Shown: positions 56,511 to 64,000 of the stretch, piece after piece | Layout of the letters: each line of letters begins with the position of its first letter | Numbering within the stretch: position 1 is the first letter of the stretch | Assembly (NCBI GenBank): GCA_035495435.1 | Contig: DATJFV010000046.1 | Coordinates: forward strand, 1 to 64,000 | Length of the DNA: 64,000 bases | Source of the DNA: JBDSKH01 sp035495435 | GTDB taxonomy: Bacteria; Actinomycetota; Actinomycetes; Actinomycetales; Microbacteriaceae | Reading direction: 5' to 3' | Translations under genes and position numbers: made by a program | The notes under the pieces: generated by a model | Seen by the model: the letters and a program-made list of their open reading frames with translations, nothing else | Database searches by the model: none | What the model was told of the DNA's origin: nothing

Positions 56511-57962
56511 GTGCCCACCACCCCGTTGCGACTCACGGCGGAGGCCGCGCACGACGAACTCGCCGCCCGGCTCGCGCAGTTGCCGGGCGAACTCGAACTC
56601 AGCCGCGAGTTCCCGCCCGAGGTGGAGGCCGAGGCGCAGCGGGTGGCGGCCGAGCGGCCGCTTCCGGATGCCGACCGCACCGACCTGGAGTTCGTCACGC
56701 TGGATCCTGAGGGGTCGAGCGATCTCGATCAGGCGTTCGCGATCGAACGCGACGGCTCAGGCTGGATCGTGTTCTACGCGATCGCCGATGTTCCGGCGTT
56801 CGTGGCCCCCGGCGGCGCGATCGATGCCGAAGCGCGCACCCGCGGACAGACGGTCTACGCGGCCGACGGCCGCATCCCGCTGCACCCGACCGTCATCAGC
56901 GAAGGGGCGGCATCGCTGCTGCCCGGCAAGGTGCGCGGAGCCTTCGTCTGGGAGCACCACCTCGCCGCCGGCGGAGAGGTGACCCGCACCCGCGTCGCCC
57001 GTGCCCGCATCCGCAGTCGCCGGCAGCTCGACTACCTCTCCGCCCAGTCCGATCTCGATCACCGCTCGGGCCCGGACGCCGCCCTGCTGGCCCACCTGCG
57101 CGAGGTCGGCCAGGCCCGCGTCGCTCTCGAGGCGCACCGCGGCGGAGCAAGTCTCTCGACCCCCGAGATCCTCGTGTCGATGCAGGACGGCCGCTACACC
57201 CTCGACCGCCGCGCGATGCTGCCGATCGAGACCTGGAACGCGCAGCTGTCACTGATGACCGGGATGGCGGCCGCTCAGATGATGCTCGACGGCGGCGTCG
57301 GGATCCTGCGGACCATGCCGCCCGCCGACGAGGGCGCGGTGGCCAAGTTCCGTCGGCAGACCCGGGCGCTCGGGGTGCCGTGGCCCGAGGGGCAGCGCTA
57401 CGGCGACTACCTGCGCACCCTCGACGGCACCCTGCCGACCCACCTGGCGATCCTGCACGCGGCCGCCTCGCTGTTCCGCGGAGCCGGCTACACCCCGTTC
57501 GACGGCGCCCCGCCCACCGAGACGCTGCAGGCCGCGGTGGGAGCGCCGTACGCCCACGTCACCGCGCCGCTGCGGCGGCTCGTCGACCGCTTCGGCCTGG
57601 TGATCTGCGAGGCGCACTCGACCGGGGCCGACGTGCCGGCGTGGGCGCGCGAGGCGCTGCCCGAGCTGCCCAAGATCATGGCCCGCTCGTCGAACACCGC
57701 CAACCGACTCGACCGCATGACGCTCGACGCCGTCGAGGCGGCCCTGCTGGCCCCGCGGATCGGGGCCGAGTTCGACGCGGTCGTGCTGAGCGCGGGCGGC
57801 ATGTCGGGGTCGAACAAGAACGACGGCGGCACGGTGCAGCTCACCGATCCGGCCGTCGAGGGTGTGTGCGACGGCCACCTCGAGCCGGGAACCGATGTGC
57901 GCGTGCGGCTGGTGCAGGCCGATATCGCCACCGGCACCATCCGGTTCGTGCTGGCACAATGA
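56511..57962 (+). CDS. RNB-domain exoribonuclease (RNase II/R type)
   Basis: The 483-residue protein is the RNB catalytic domain with short ends. Its active-site cluster reads LDPEGSSDLDQAFAIER near residues 64-80, with three Asp kept; the fourth position is Gln, as I recall from actinobacterial members. Blocks FYAIADVPAFVAPGGAID, YAADGRIPLHPTVISEGA and ITARLDRMTLD-like segments follow. The cold-shock and S1 RNA-binding domains of RNase II/R are mostly absent. It should degrade single-stranded RNA 3' to 5'. A CAGGCT box ends seven bases before the GTG start. Confidence 0.85.
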   Translation: MPTTPLRLTAEAAHDELAARLAQLPGELELSREFPPEVEAEAQRVAAERPLPDADRTDLEFVTLDPEGSSDLDQAFAIERDGSGWIVFYAIADVPAFVAPGGAIDAEARTRGQTVYAADGRIPLHPTVISEGAASLLPGKVRGAFVWEHHLAAGGEVTRTRVARARIRSRRQLDYLSAQSDLDHRSGPDAALLAHLREVGQARVALEAHRGGASLSTPEILVSMQDGRYTLDRRAMLPIETWNAQLSLMTGMAAAQMMLDGGVGILRTMPPADEGAVAKFRRQTRALGVPWPEGQRYGDYLRTLDGTLPTHLAILHAAASLFRGAGYTPFDGAPPTETLQAAVGAPYAHVTAPLRRLVDRFGLVICEAHSTGADVPAWAREALPELPKIMARSSNTANRLDRMTLDAVEAALLAPRIGAEFDAVVLSAGGMSGSNKNDGGTVQLTDPAVEGVCDGHLEPGTDVRVRLVQADIATGTIRFVLAQ

Positions 57963-57966
57963 CGGC

Positions 57967-58848
57967 ATGCCCGAGCTGCCGGAGGTGCAGGCGCTGGTCG
58001 CCGATCTGGGGTCGCGCCTGACCGGCGGGCGCATCGCCCGGCTCGATGTCACCGCCTTCGCGGCTCTCAAGACCTACGACCCCGCGCCGTCGGTGCTGAC
58101 CGGCGCGACAGTCACCGCCGTGACCCGCCACGGCAAGTTCCTGGACCTGACGGCGGTCGGTGCGGCGACCGAAGACAAGCCTGTGCACCTGATCATTCAT
58201 CTTGCTCGGGCGGGTTGGCTGCGCTGGCGCGAGAACGCCCCCGCACCCGGATCCGGCCGCGGCAAGGGCCCGATCGCCGCCCGCCTGGTGCTGGACGACG
58301 GTTCGGGGTTCGACCTCACCGAGGCGGGCACGAAGAAGAGCCTGGCGATCTATGTCGTGCGCGATCCGGCGGAGGTGCCGGGGATCGCGAGATTGGGGCC
58401 CGACCCGCTGGAACCGGGGTTCACCGCCGACGTGCTCGCCGGCATCCTGAAACGCGCCGGGCGCTCACGCATCAAAGGTGTGCTGCGCGACCAGTCGACG
58501 ATCGCCGGGATCGGCAACGCCTACTCCGACGAGATCCTGCACGTGGCGAAGATGTCACCGTTCAAGGCGGCCGACATGCCGCCGGAGGACGTTCAGACCC
58601 TCTACGCCGCGATGCAGTCCACTCTGCGCGACGCGATCGCGCGGGCCGACGGCGTCTCGGCCAGCGAGTTGAAGGCCGAGAAGAAGTCGGGCCTTCGGGT
58701 GCATGGCCGCACGGGCGAACCGTGCCCGGTGTGCGGCGACACCGTGCGGCAGGTTATCTACAGCGACTCGACGTTCCAGTACTGCCCCACCTGCCAGACC
58801 GGCGGCAAACCGCTCGCCGACCGGGTGCTGTCGCGCCTGCTGAAGTGA
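57967..58848 (+). CDS. Fpg/Nei family DNA glycosylase
   Basis: The 293-residue enzyme starts MPELPEVQALVADLG, where the Pro-Glu after the initiator Met forms the catalytic end. The RHGKFLDL block supplies the lysine, DQSTIAGIGNAYSDEILH is the H2TH region, and a zinc finger closes the chain (CPVCGDTVRQVIYSDSTFQY then CPTC). It excises oxidised bases and cuts the abasic site. Fpg versus Nei cannot be settled by eye. The ATG is five bases past the ribonuclease stop. Confidence 0.9.
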   Translation: MPELPEVQALVADLGSRLTGGRIARLDVTAFAALKTYDPAPSVLTGATVTAVTRHGKFLDLTAVGAATEDKPVHLIIHLARAGWLRWRENAPAPGSGRGKGPIAARLVLDDGSGFDLTEAGTKKSLAIYVVRDPAEVPGIARLGPDPLEPGFTADVLAGILKRAGRSRIKGVLRDQSTIAGIGNAYSDEILHVAKMSPFKAADMPPEDVQTLYAAMQSTLRDAIARADGVSASELKAEKKSGLRVHGRTGEPCPVCGDTVRQVIYSDSTFQYCPTCQTGGKPLADRVLSRLLK

Positions 58849-58865
58849 CCCCCGCGTCGGTCGTC

Positions 58866-58896
58866 GGTCGAGTAGCGCGAAGCGCATATCGAGACC
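58866..58896. repeat. Microbacteriaceae-type palindromic repeat
   Basis: GGTCGAGTAGCGC - GAAGC - GCATATCGAGACC is an imperfect inverted repeat in the gap between the glycosylase and rbfA. I know the sequence type GGTCGAGTAGCG...TATCGAGACC as a common intergenic element in this family. Only one copy was found in the window. Confidence 0.65.
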
Positions 58897-58917
58897 ACGC
58901 CCGAGGACGCGAGAGAT

Positions 58918-59364
58918 TCAGTCCTCGTCGGCCTCGTCGAGTTCGCGCGGCTTCACATACGGGTCGGCGTCGCCGGCGTACTGAGCGGATGCCGCCGCAG
59001 CCTGCGCCTCGGCGTCACGCTGGGCCGCCTCCCGCAGCAGCGAATCGATGGCGGCCGCGTTCTCGGGGATCGCGTCGGGGATGAACTCCAGTGTCGGCGT
59101 CAGCCGCGCCGTGATGTTCTTGCCCACCTCGGTGCGGAACATGCCTGTCGCCGCCTTCAGTGCCGCTGCCGAATCCGCCCGCTCCTGGTCGGTGCCATAC
59201 ACCGTGTAGAAGATGCTGGCGTGCTGCAGGTCGCCCGTCATCCGCACATCGGTGATGGTGACGAAGCCGAGGCGGGGATCGCGCAGCCCGCGTTCCAGCC
59301 GCTTCGCGACGATCTCGCGAATGCGGTCGGCCATCTTGGCCGCGCGATCACCCTGCCCTGGCAT
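58918..59364 (-). CDS. rbfA: 30S ribosome-binding factor A
   Basis: The 148-residue protein has the KH-like RbfA fold: RIREIVAKRLERGLRDPRLG (residues 14-33), VTITDVRMTGDLQHASIFYT, and TARLTPTLEFIPDA. It helps mature the 16S rRNA 5' end on the small subunit. An acidic tail of about 30 residues follows (VKPRELDEADED). It lies 18 bases past infB, in the same transcript. Confidence 0.95.
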   Translation of the reverse strand: MPGQGDRAAKMADRIREIVAKRLERGLRDPRLGFVTITDVRMTGDLQHASIFYTVYGTDQERADSAAALKAATGMFRTEVGKNITARLTPTLEFIPDAIPENAAAIDSLLREAAQRDAEAQAAAASAQYAGDADPYVKPRELDEADED

Positions 59365-59382
59365 CGTGTCACCGGTGCGCGC

Positions 59383-62064
59383 TTAGGCGCGCACCTTCTC
59401 CTTCATCTCGATCGTCTCGATCTCGTCGCCGATCTGGATGTCATTGAACTTGCCCAGGCCGATACCGGCCTCGAAGTCCGTGCGCACCTCGGTGACGTCG
59501 TCCTTGAACCGCCGCAGCGAATCGATGGTGAGGTTGTCGCCCACCACGACGCCGTCACGGATGACGCGCGCCTTCGCATTGCGGGTGATCGTGCCGCTGC
59601 GGACGATTACACCGGCGATGTTGCCGGCCTTCGACGAGCGGAAGATCTCGCGGATCTCGGCGACACCCGACTGGACCTCTTCGAACTCGGGCTTGAGCAT
59701 GCCCTTGAGCGAGTTCTCGATGTCTTCCAGCGCCGCGTAGATGACGGAGTAGAAGCGCACGTCGATGCCCTCGCGAGCCGCGCGCTCACGCGCCTTGACA
59801 TCCGGCCGCACGTTGAACCCGATGACGATCGCGTTGTCGATCGTCGCCAGGTCGATGTCGGACTCGGTGACCGCACCCACACCGCGGTGCAGGATGCGCA
59901 GCTGGACGCTGTCGTCGACCTCGATCTTGAGCAGGGCCTCCTCGAGCGCCTCGACGGCACCGGAGACGTCACCCTTGATGATGAGGTTGAGCGAGTCGAC
60001 CTTGCCCTCGGCGAGCGACCGGGTGAAGTCCTCGAGCGAGATGCGCTTGCGGGCCTTCGCCAGCTGCGCGTTGCGCTCGACGGCCTCGCGCTTCTCAGCG
60101 ATCTGGCGCGCGGTGCGGTCCTCCTCGGTGACGATGAAGGTGTCGCCGGCGCGAGGCACCGTCGACAGACCCTGCACCTGCACCGGGCGGGACGGCCAGG
60201 CCTCCTCGACCGGGTCGCCGTTCTCGTCGATCATCGCCCGGACGCGGCCGTACGCCATGCCCGCCACGATCGCGTCACCGACGCGGAGGGTTCCCGACTG
60301 GATCAGCACGGTCGCCACCGCGCCGCGGCCCTTGTCGAGCTTGGCCTCGATCGCGACACCGCGGGCGTCCTTGTTGGGGTTCGCACGCAGGTCGAGCCCG
60401 GCATCCGCAGTCAGAAGCACCGCGTCGAGCAGCTCGGTGATGCCCTTGTTCTGCAGGGCGCTTACGTCGACGAACATGGTGTCGCCACCGAACTCCTCGG
60501 CGACCAGGCCGAACTCGGTCAGCTGCTGACGCACCTTCGCCGGGTTCGCGCCCTCCTTGTCGACCTTGTTGACGGCGACCACGATCGGAACACCGGCGGC
60601 CTGCATGTGGTTCAGCGCCTCGACCGTCTGCGGCATGATGCCGTCGTCGGCCGCGACCACCAGGATCGCGATGTCGGAGACCTGCGCACCACGGGCACGC
60701 ATGGCGGTGAACGCCTCGTGACCGGGGGTGTCGATGAAGGTGATGGCGCGCTCGATGCCGTCGTGCTCGGTCCAGACCTGATACGCACCGATGTGCTGCG
60801 TGATGCCGCCGGCCTCGCCTGCGACCACGTTGGTCTGGCGGATGGCGTCGAGCAGCTTGGTCTTACCGTGGTCGACGTGGCCGACGACGGTCACCACCGG
60901 CGGGCGGATCTCCAGGTCTTCGTCGTCCTCGTCCTCGAGCTCCTGCTCGAGGTCGATGTCGAAGCCTTCGAGCAGCTCCTTGTCCTCGTCTTCGGGGCTG
61001 ACGATCTGGATCTTGTAGCCCAGCTCCTCACCGAGGATGCCGAAGGTGGCGTCGTCGAGCGACTCGGTCGCCGTCGCCATCTCGCCGAGGTGGAACAGTG
61101 CGGTCACCAGCGCGCCCGGCTGCACCGAGTACTTGGTGATCTGCTCGAGCTTGTCGGCCAGGTCGGAGATCGACGCGCCGCGGCGCATGCGGATGACGGT
61201 GTTGCCGTCACCGCGGGGAATCGCGACGCCGCCGAGCGACGGCGCATCCCGCATCTCGAACTCGGCCCGCTTCGTCCGCTTCGACTTGCGCGCGCGGCTC
61301 TTGCCGCCGCCACGACCGAAGGCACCCGCGGTGCCGCCGCCGGGGCCGCGACCGCGACCGCCGCCACCACCCGGACGACCGGCGAACCCGCCGCCACCAC
61401 CGGGCGCGCCGCCGGGACGCTGGAAGCCGCCACCGGCACCGCCGGGACGACCCGGCCCGCCGGGACGCTGCTGGAACGGGGCACCCGGACGACCGGGGCC
61501 GCCGGGGCGCGGGGCGCCGGGACGCGGGGTTCCGGGGCGCGGAGCCGCCGGACGCGGGATGGCGCCGCCACCCGGACGCGGCATGCCCTGGCTGCCCGCG
61601 AACGGGTTGTTGCCGGGACGCGGGGCGCCGGGACGCGCCATGCCCTGAGTGCTGGCGAACGGGTTATTGCCGGGACGCGGGCCGGCCGGGCGCGGGGCCT
61701 CGGGGTCGGCGGGTGCTGCGGCCGCGGGCTTCTCGGCCGCGGGAGCCGGTGCAGGTGCGGGGGCCGCGGCCGCCGGAGCGGGGGCCGCAGACGGCGCCTC
61801 GGCCGCGGGCGCCTCAGCCGCGGGGGCCGGCGCCGGCGCGGGAGCCGGCTTCGCCGCCGGCTTGGCCGCAGGCTTCGCCGCCGGTGCGGCCGCCGGCTTG
61901 ATGCCGTCGGCCTCGAGCGCCGCCTTCAGTCGGCGCGCGACGGGCGGCGCGATGCTCGAGGACGCGCTCTTGACGAACTCGCCCATGTCTTTGAGCTTGT
62001 CGAGCGCGATCTTGCTGTCGATGCCGAGCTCGGCCGCGACTTCGTGTACGCGTGGGTTGGCCAC
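59383..62064 (-). CDS. infB: Translation initiation factor IF-2
   Basis: The 893-residue GTPase brings initiator tRNA to the 30S subunit. A long amino-terminal region is rich in Ala/Pro and then in Arg-Pro-Gly repeats (units like RPGAPRPGNNPFA, about 61320-61720), as in actinobacterial IF-2. The G domain has VVGHVDHGKTKLLDAIRQ near residue 395, FIDTPGHEAFTAM and NKVDK. The C-terminal domains follow normally. The IF-2 N2 domain starts MANPRVHEVAAELGIDSKIA. It follows ylxR by 76 bases. Confidence 0.97.
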   Translation of the reverse strand: MANPRVHEVAAELGIDSKIALDKLKDMGEFVKSASSSIAPPVARRLKAALEADGIKPAAAPAAKPAAKPAAKPAPAPAPAPAAEAPAAEAPSAAPAPAAAAPAPAPAPAAEKPAAAAPADPEAPRPAGPRPGNNPFASTQGMARPGAPRPGNNPFAGSQGMPRPGGGAIPRPAAPRPGTPRPGAPRPGGPGRPGAPFQQRPGGPGRPGGAGGGFQRPGGAPGGGGGFAGRPGGGGGRGRGPGGGTAGAFGRGGGKSRARKSKRTKRAEFEMRDAPSLGGVAIPRGDGNTVIRMRRGASISDLADKLEQITKYSVQPGALVTALFHLGEMATATESLDDATFGILGEELGYKIQIVSPEDEDKELLEGFDIDLEQELEDEDDEDLEIRPPVVTVVGHVDHGKTKLLDAIRQTNVVAGEAGGITQHIGAYQVWTEHDGIERAITFIDTPGHEAFTAMRARGAQVSDIAILVVAADDGIMPQTVEALNHMQAAGVPIVVAVNKVDKEGANPAKVRQQLTEFGLVAEEFGGDTMFVDVSALQNKGITELLDAVLLTADAGLDLRANPNKDARGVAIEAKLDKGRGAVATVLIQSGTLRVGDAIVAGMAYGRVRAMIDENGDPVEEAWPSRPVQVQGLSTVPRAGDTFIVTEEDRTARQIAEKREAVERNAQLAKARKRISLEDFTRSLAEGKVDSLNLIIKGDVSGAVEALEEALLKIEVDDSVQLRILHRGVGAVTESDIDLATIDNAIVIGFNVRPDVKARERAAREGIDVRFYSVIYAALEDIENSLKGMLKPEFEEVQSGVAEIREIFRSSKAGNIAGVIVRSGTITRNAKARVIRDGVVVGDNLTIDSLRRFKDDVTEVRTDFEAGIGLGKFNDIQIGDEIETIEMKEKVRA

Positions 62065-62140
62065 ATTTCTCCTGTTCGGGGGTCCACTCCCGATCAGGAG
62101 CGGACGCTAAAGGGTGAGGGAACTCATTTCGAGTCGCTCA

Positions 62141-62395
62141 TCAGTTGTCCATGGTCTTTTCAGCCCATTCGTTAAGGGATTCGGTATCCGTAACGGTCGT
62201 GCGCAGCGCCCGGCCGAAGGCCTTGCGCTTCACCGCGTTCTCGATGCACCCGCTCTGCGGATGCACCCACGCGCCCCTGCCCGGAAGCCTGGCCGCGGCA
62301 TCCGCCACGACCTGGCCGTTGCGCGCCACCACCCTCAGCAAAGAGGATCGGGGAGCACGCTGCCGGCAACCCAGGCAGGTTCTGACGGGTTCCAT
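62141..62395 (-). CDS. ylxR: YlxR family RNA-binding protein
   Basis: The 84-residue protein begins MEPVRTCLGCRQRAPRSSLL, continues with GRGAWVHPQSGCIENAVKRK, and matches the YlxR (DUF448) fold found between nusA and infB. YlxR proteins act as small RNA-binding or nucleoid-linked regulators. Its position is canonical. Length is close to the usual 85-95. Confidence 0.95.
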   Translation of the reverse strand: MEPVRTCLGCRQRAPRSSLLRVVARNGQVVADAAARLPGRGAWVHPQSGCIENAVKRKAFGRALRTTVTDTESLNEWAEKTMDN

Positions 62396-62421
62396 GCTAC
62401 TCCCTGCGGCGGGAAGGCCGC

Positions 62422-63402
62422 TCAGTCCTCCATGACCGAGTCGGGCTGGATGTCGATACGGGCACCCGTGAGCTTCGCCGCGAGGCGGGCGTTCTGCCCC
62501 TCTTTGCCAATCGCGAGGCTCAGCTGGTAGTCGGGAACCAGGGCCCGCACGGCGCGCAGCCCCTCGTCGACCACGAAAGCGCTCGACACCTTGGCCGGGC
62601 TGAGCGCGTTCGCCACGAACGTCGCCAGGTCGTCGGCGTAGTCGACGATGTCGATCTTCTCGTTGTTGAGCTCGGCGGTGACCGCGCGCACCCGCTGCCC
62701 CAACTCGCCGATGCAGGCGCCCTTGGCATTGATGCCGGGCTGCGTGGCACGCACCGCGATCTTGGTGCGGTGCCCCGCCTCGCGCGCGAGGCTCGTGATC
62801 TCGACCACGCCGGACGCGATCTCGGGCACCTCGAGCGCGAACAACTTGCGCACCAGGCCCGGGTGGGTACGGCTGACCGTGATCGACGGGCCCTTCAGCC
62901 CCTTGCTCACGCTGGTGACATAGACCCGGATGCGGCTGCCGTGCGTGTACTCCTCGCCCGGAACCTGCTCCTCCGGCGGCAGGATAGCCTCGACGGAACC
63001 GAGGTCGATGTGCACCATCTTGGGGTTCGGGCCCTGCTGGATGATCCCGGCGACGATGTCACCCTCGCGCCCGCGGAACTCGCCGAGCACCTTGTCGTCG
63101 CCGATGTCGCGGAGCCGCTGGTTGATGACCTGCTTGGCGGCGAACGCCGAGATGCGGCCGAAGTCGTCGGGGCTGTCGACCGCCTCGCCGATGACGTTGC
63201 CCTCGTCGTCGTGCTCGGGCACGAACACGGTCACGTGCCCGGTCTTGCGATCGAGTTCGACGCGCGCGCCGGACTCTGGAGCCTGGTCGGTGTGCTTCAG
63301 GTAGGCGGTCAGGATCGCCTGCTCGATGATCCCGACGAGTTCCTCGAAGGGGATCTCGCGTTCGCGCTCCATGAGCCGAAGCATCGTCAGATCGAGGTCC
63401 AC
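62422..63402 (-). CDS. nusA: Transcription termination/antitermination protein NusA
   Basis: The 326-residue protein has the NusA amino-terminal domain (MEREREIPFEELVGIIEQAI), an S1 domain (VLGEFRGREGDIVAGIIQQG), and two KH domains (GACIGELGQRVRAV and LSLAIGKEGQNARLAAKLTG). The acidic repeats at the C-terminus of E. coli NusA are absent, as is normal here. It binds RNA polymerase and nascent RNA to control pausing. The usual upstream rimP gene is not next to it; a DUF559-type gene lies there instead. Confidence 0.97.
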   Translation of the reverse strand: MDLDLTMLRLMEREREIPFEELVGIIEQAILTAYLKHTDQAPESGARVELDRKTGHVTVFVPEHDDEGNVIGEAVDSPDDFGRISAFAAKQVINQRLRDIGDDKVLGEFRGREGDIVAGIIQQGPNPKMVHIDLGSVEAILPPEEQVPGEEYTHGSRIRVYVTSVSKGLKGPSITVSRTHPGLVRKLFALEVPEIASGVVEITSLAREAGHRTKIAVRATQPGINAKGACIGELGQRVRAVTAELNNEKIDIVDYADDLATFVANALSPAKVSSAFVVDEGLRAVRALVPDYQLSLAIGKEGQNARLAAKLTGARIDIQPDSVMED

Positions 63403-63484
63403 GTCCGGCCTCCGCTATTCAGATAGGCGCCCACCACCTCAGGGCGCGGTCTCCAGAGTACCGGAGGGGCGGACCGAGCGCCGC

Positions 63485-64000
63485 TCACACGCGTGGCGCA
63501 CCGATGGCGGCCGCGATGCGCGCGACGAGCAGGTGCGGCTCGTTCGTCACATCATCGGCGTGCACCTGCATCACCCGAAAGCCGGCGGCCTGAAATCGTT
63601 CGCGCCGCGAGATGTCCCGGCGCCAGGCACGGGGGTCGGTGCGGTGATGATCGCCCTCGTACTCGATGACCAGACGGCGGTCGCGATACAGCACGTCGGG
63701 ATGGAGGCCGACGATCTCGGGGTTCAGTTCGGGCTCGGGCAGCCCGGCGCGCACCAGCAGTAAACGTAGGCGCGTCTCCATGGGCGACTCGGCGCCGACG
63801 CGCACCTCGCGCATCGCCCCGCGGGCCCGTGCGGCGCCACGTGCTCGCGCCGGGATCGCTGCGGCGAGGCCGTCGACGGATGCGATGGCGGGCTTCCGCG
63901 CGACCCGCCGCGGAGTGACGAGGTAGTCCCCCACCGCGACCAGGTCGTCGTGGTCGAGCATGGAGGCGAGCTGCACGAACACCTGTGCGGGCCCCACGAC
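63485..64000 (-). CDS. DUF559-type endonuclease-fold protein (runs off right edge)
   Basis: Only the C-terminal 171 residues lie in the window; the frame is open at the edge. The last 95 residues form a very-short-patch/DUF559-like nuclease fold: SPMETRLRLLLVRAGLPEPE, RRLVIEYEGDHHRTDPRAWR with the Glu-x-Asp pair, and ERFQAAGFRVMQVHADDV. In this family an amino-terminal HTH-like or regulatory region usually precedes. The role is unknown, and such genes are frequent and variable in Microbacteriaceae. Confidence 0.75.
   Translation of the reverse strand, partial: VVGPAQVFVQLASMLDHDDLVAVGDYLVTPRRVARKPAIASVDGLAAAIPARARGAARARGAMREVRVGAESPMETRLRLLLVRAGLPEPELNPEIVGLHPDVLYRDRRLVIEYEGDHHRTDPRAWRRDISRRERFQAAGFRVMQVHADDVTNEPHLLVARIAAAIGAPRV

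Noticed and set aside
61320..61720. Repetitive sequence that might be taken for a CRISPR or tandem array
   Set aside because: It encodes the Pro/Gly/Arg-rich repeats of IF-2 in frame; there are no constant repeats with unique spacers.
59221..62175. 984-codon open frame on the plus strand across infB and rbfA
   Set aside because: It is the antisense shadow of infB. High GC keeps the opposite strand open; the translated product has no family character.

Overview
The window is a high-GC, densely packed actinobacterial chromosome segment, most likely from the family Microbacteriaceae. This rests on DUF2510 membrane proteins, DUF5997, an actinobacterial nusA-ylxR-infB-rbfA block, many GTG starts, four-base ATGA/GTGA gene overlaps, and one copy of the GGTCGAGTAGC...ATCGAGACC palindrome that I recall from Microbacteriaceae intergenic regions. 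No phage, insertion sequence, rRNA, tRNA or CRISPR array was seen. No species-level assignment is attempted.

Layout. 1-10.8 kb: start of a PiT phosphate permease, a DUF1761 protein, a DEAD/DEAH helicase with a DUF3516 tail, two DUF2510 membrane proteins, a histidine phosphatase, a scatter of tiny acidic proteins, a DarT-like ADP-ribosyltransferase coupled to an HTH protein, and an Eis-like acetyltransferase. 10.8-18.3 kb: a frameshifted small gene, an SGNH/GAF protein, a DUF5997 / HTH-less LysR effector-domain divergent pair, a PPOX/F420-type oxidoreductase, a J-domain protein with a NERD-like tail coupled to a DUF2207 membrane protein, and a PabC-like aminotransferase. 18.3-19.3 kb: a mostly non-coding stretch holding a terminator, two ~60-bp imperfect direct repeats, a glycine-zipper membrane protein and a candidate 6C-type structured RNA. 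19.3-29.4 kb: SNF2 helicase, membrane and secreted proteins of unknown role, an FAD/Rieske oxidoreductase, an M20 peptidase and a glycerophosphodiesterase.

The centre (29.5-44.7 kb) is one continuous minus-strand array of 17 genes for uptake and breakdown of nucleosides and deoxynucleosides. It holds a four-subunit ECF transporter, two nucleoside hydrolases, two uridine-phosphorylase-type enzymes, a ribokinase-type kinase, two DeoC aldolases, a full aldehyde dehydrogenase followed by a catalytic-Cys-less half dehydrogenase, an MFS transporter, and two regulators (GntR/UTRA and SorC/DeoR type). A strong promoter with an overlapping inverted repeat precedes the array. Nucleosides would be imported, cleaved hydrolytically or phosphorolytically, and the (deoxy)ribose phosphate fed through DeoC to glyceraldehyde-3-phosphate plus acetaldehyde, which the dehydrogenase would oxidise.

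44.8-64 kb: a membrane protein, a CynX/NimT-type MFS protein, ribF, two small membrane proteins, truB, a class V aminotransferase, a TetR/MFS efflux pair with twin palindromic operators, a frameshifted ketopantoate-reductase gene, a uridine-kinase-like P-loop protein without the Walker A lysine, a dienelactone-hydrolase-like protein, mutY, a DHFR/RibD-fold protein, an RNB ribonuclease, an Fpg/Nei glycosylase, and then rbfA, infB, ylxR, nusA and a partial DUF559-type endonuclease gene.

A general feature is a TANNNT box (often TAGGCT or TAGCCT) ending exactly 6 or 7 bases before the start codon. I found it at 21 starts, which points to widespread leaderless transcription. Calls rest on reading the sequence and on recognised motifs; no database search was run.
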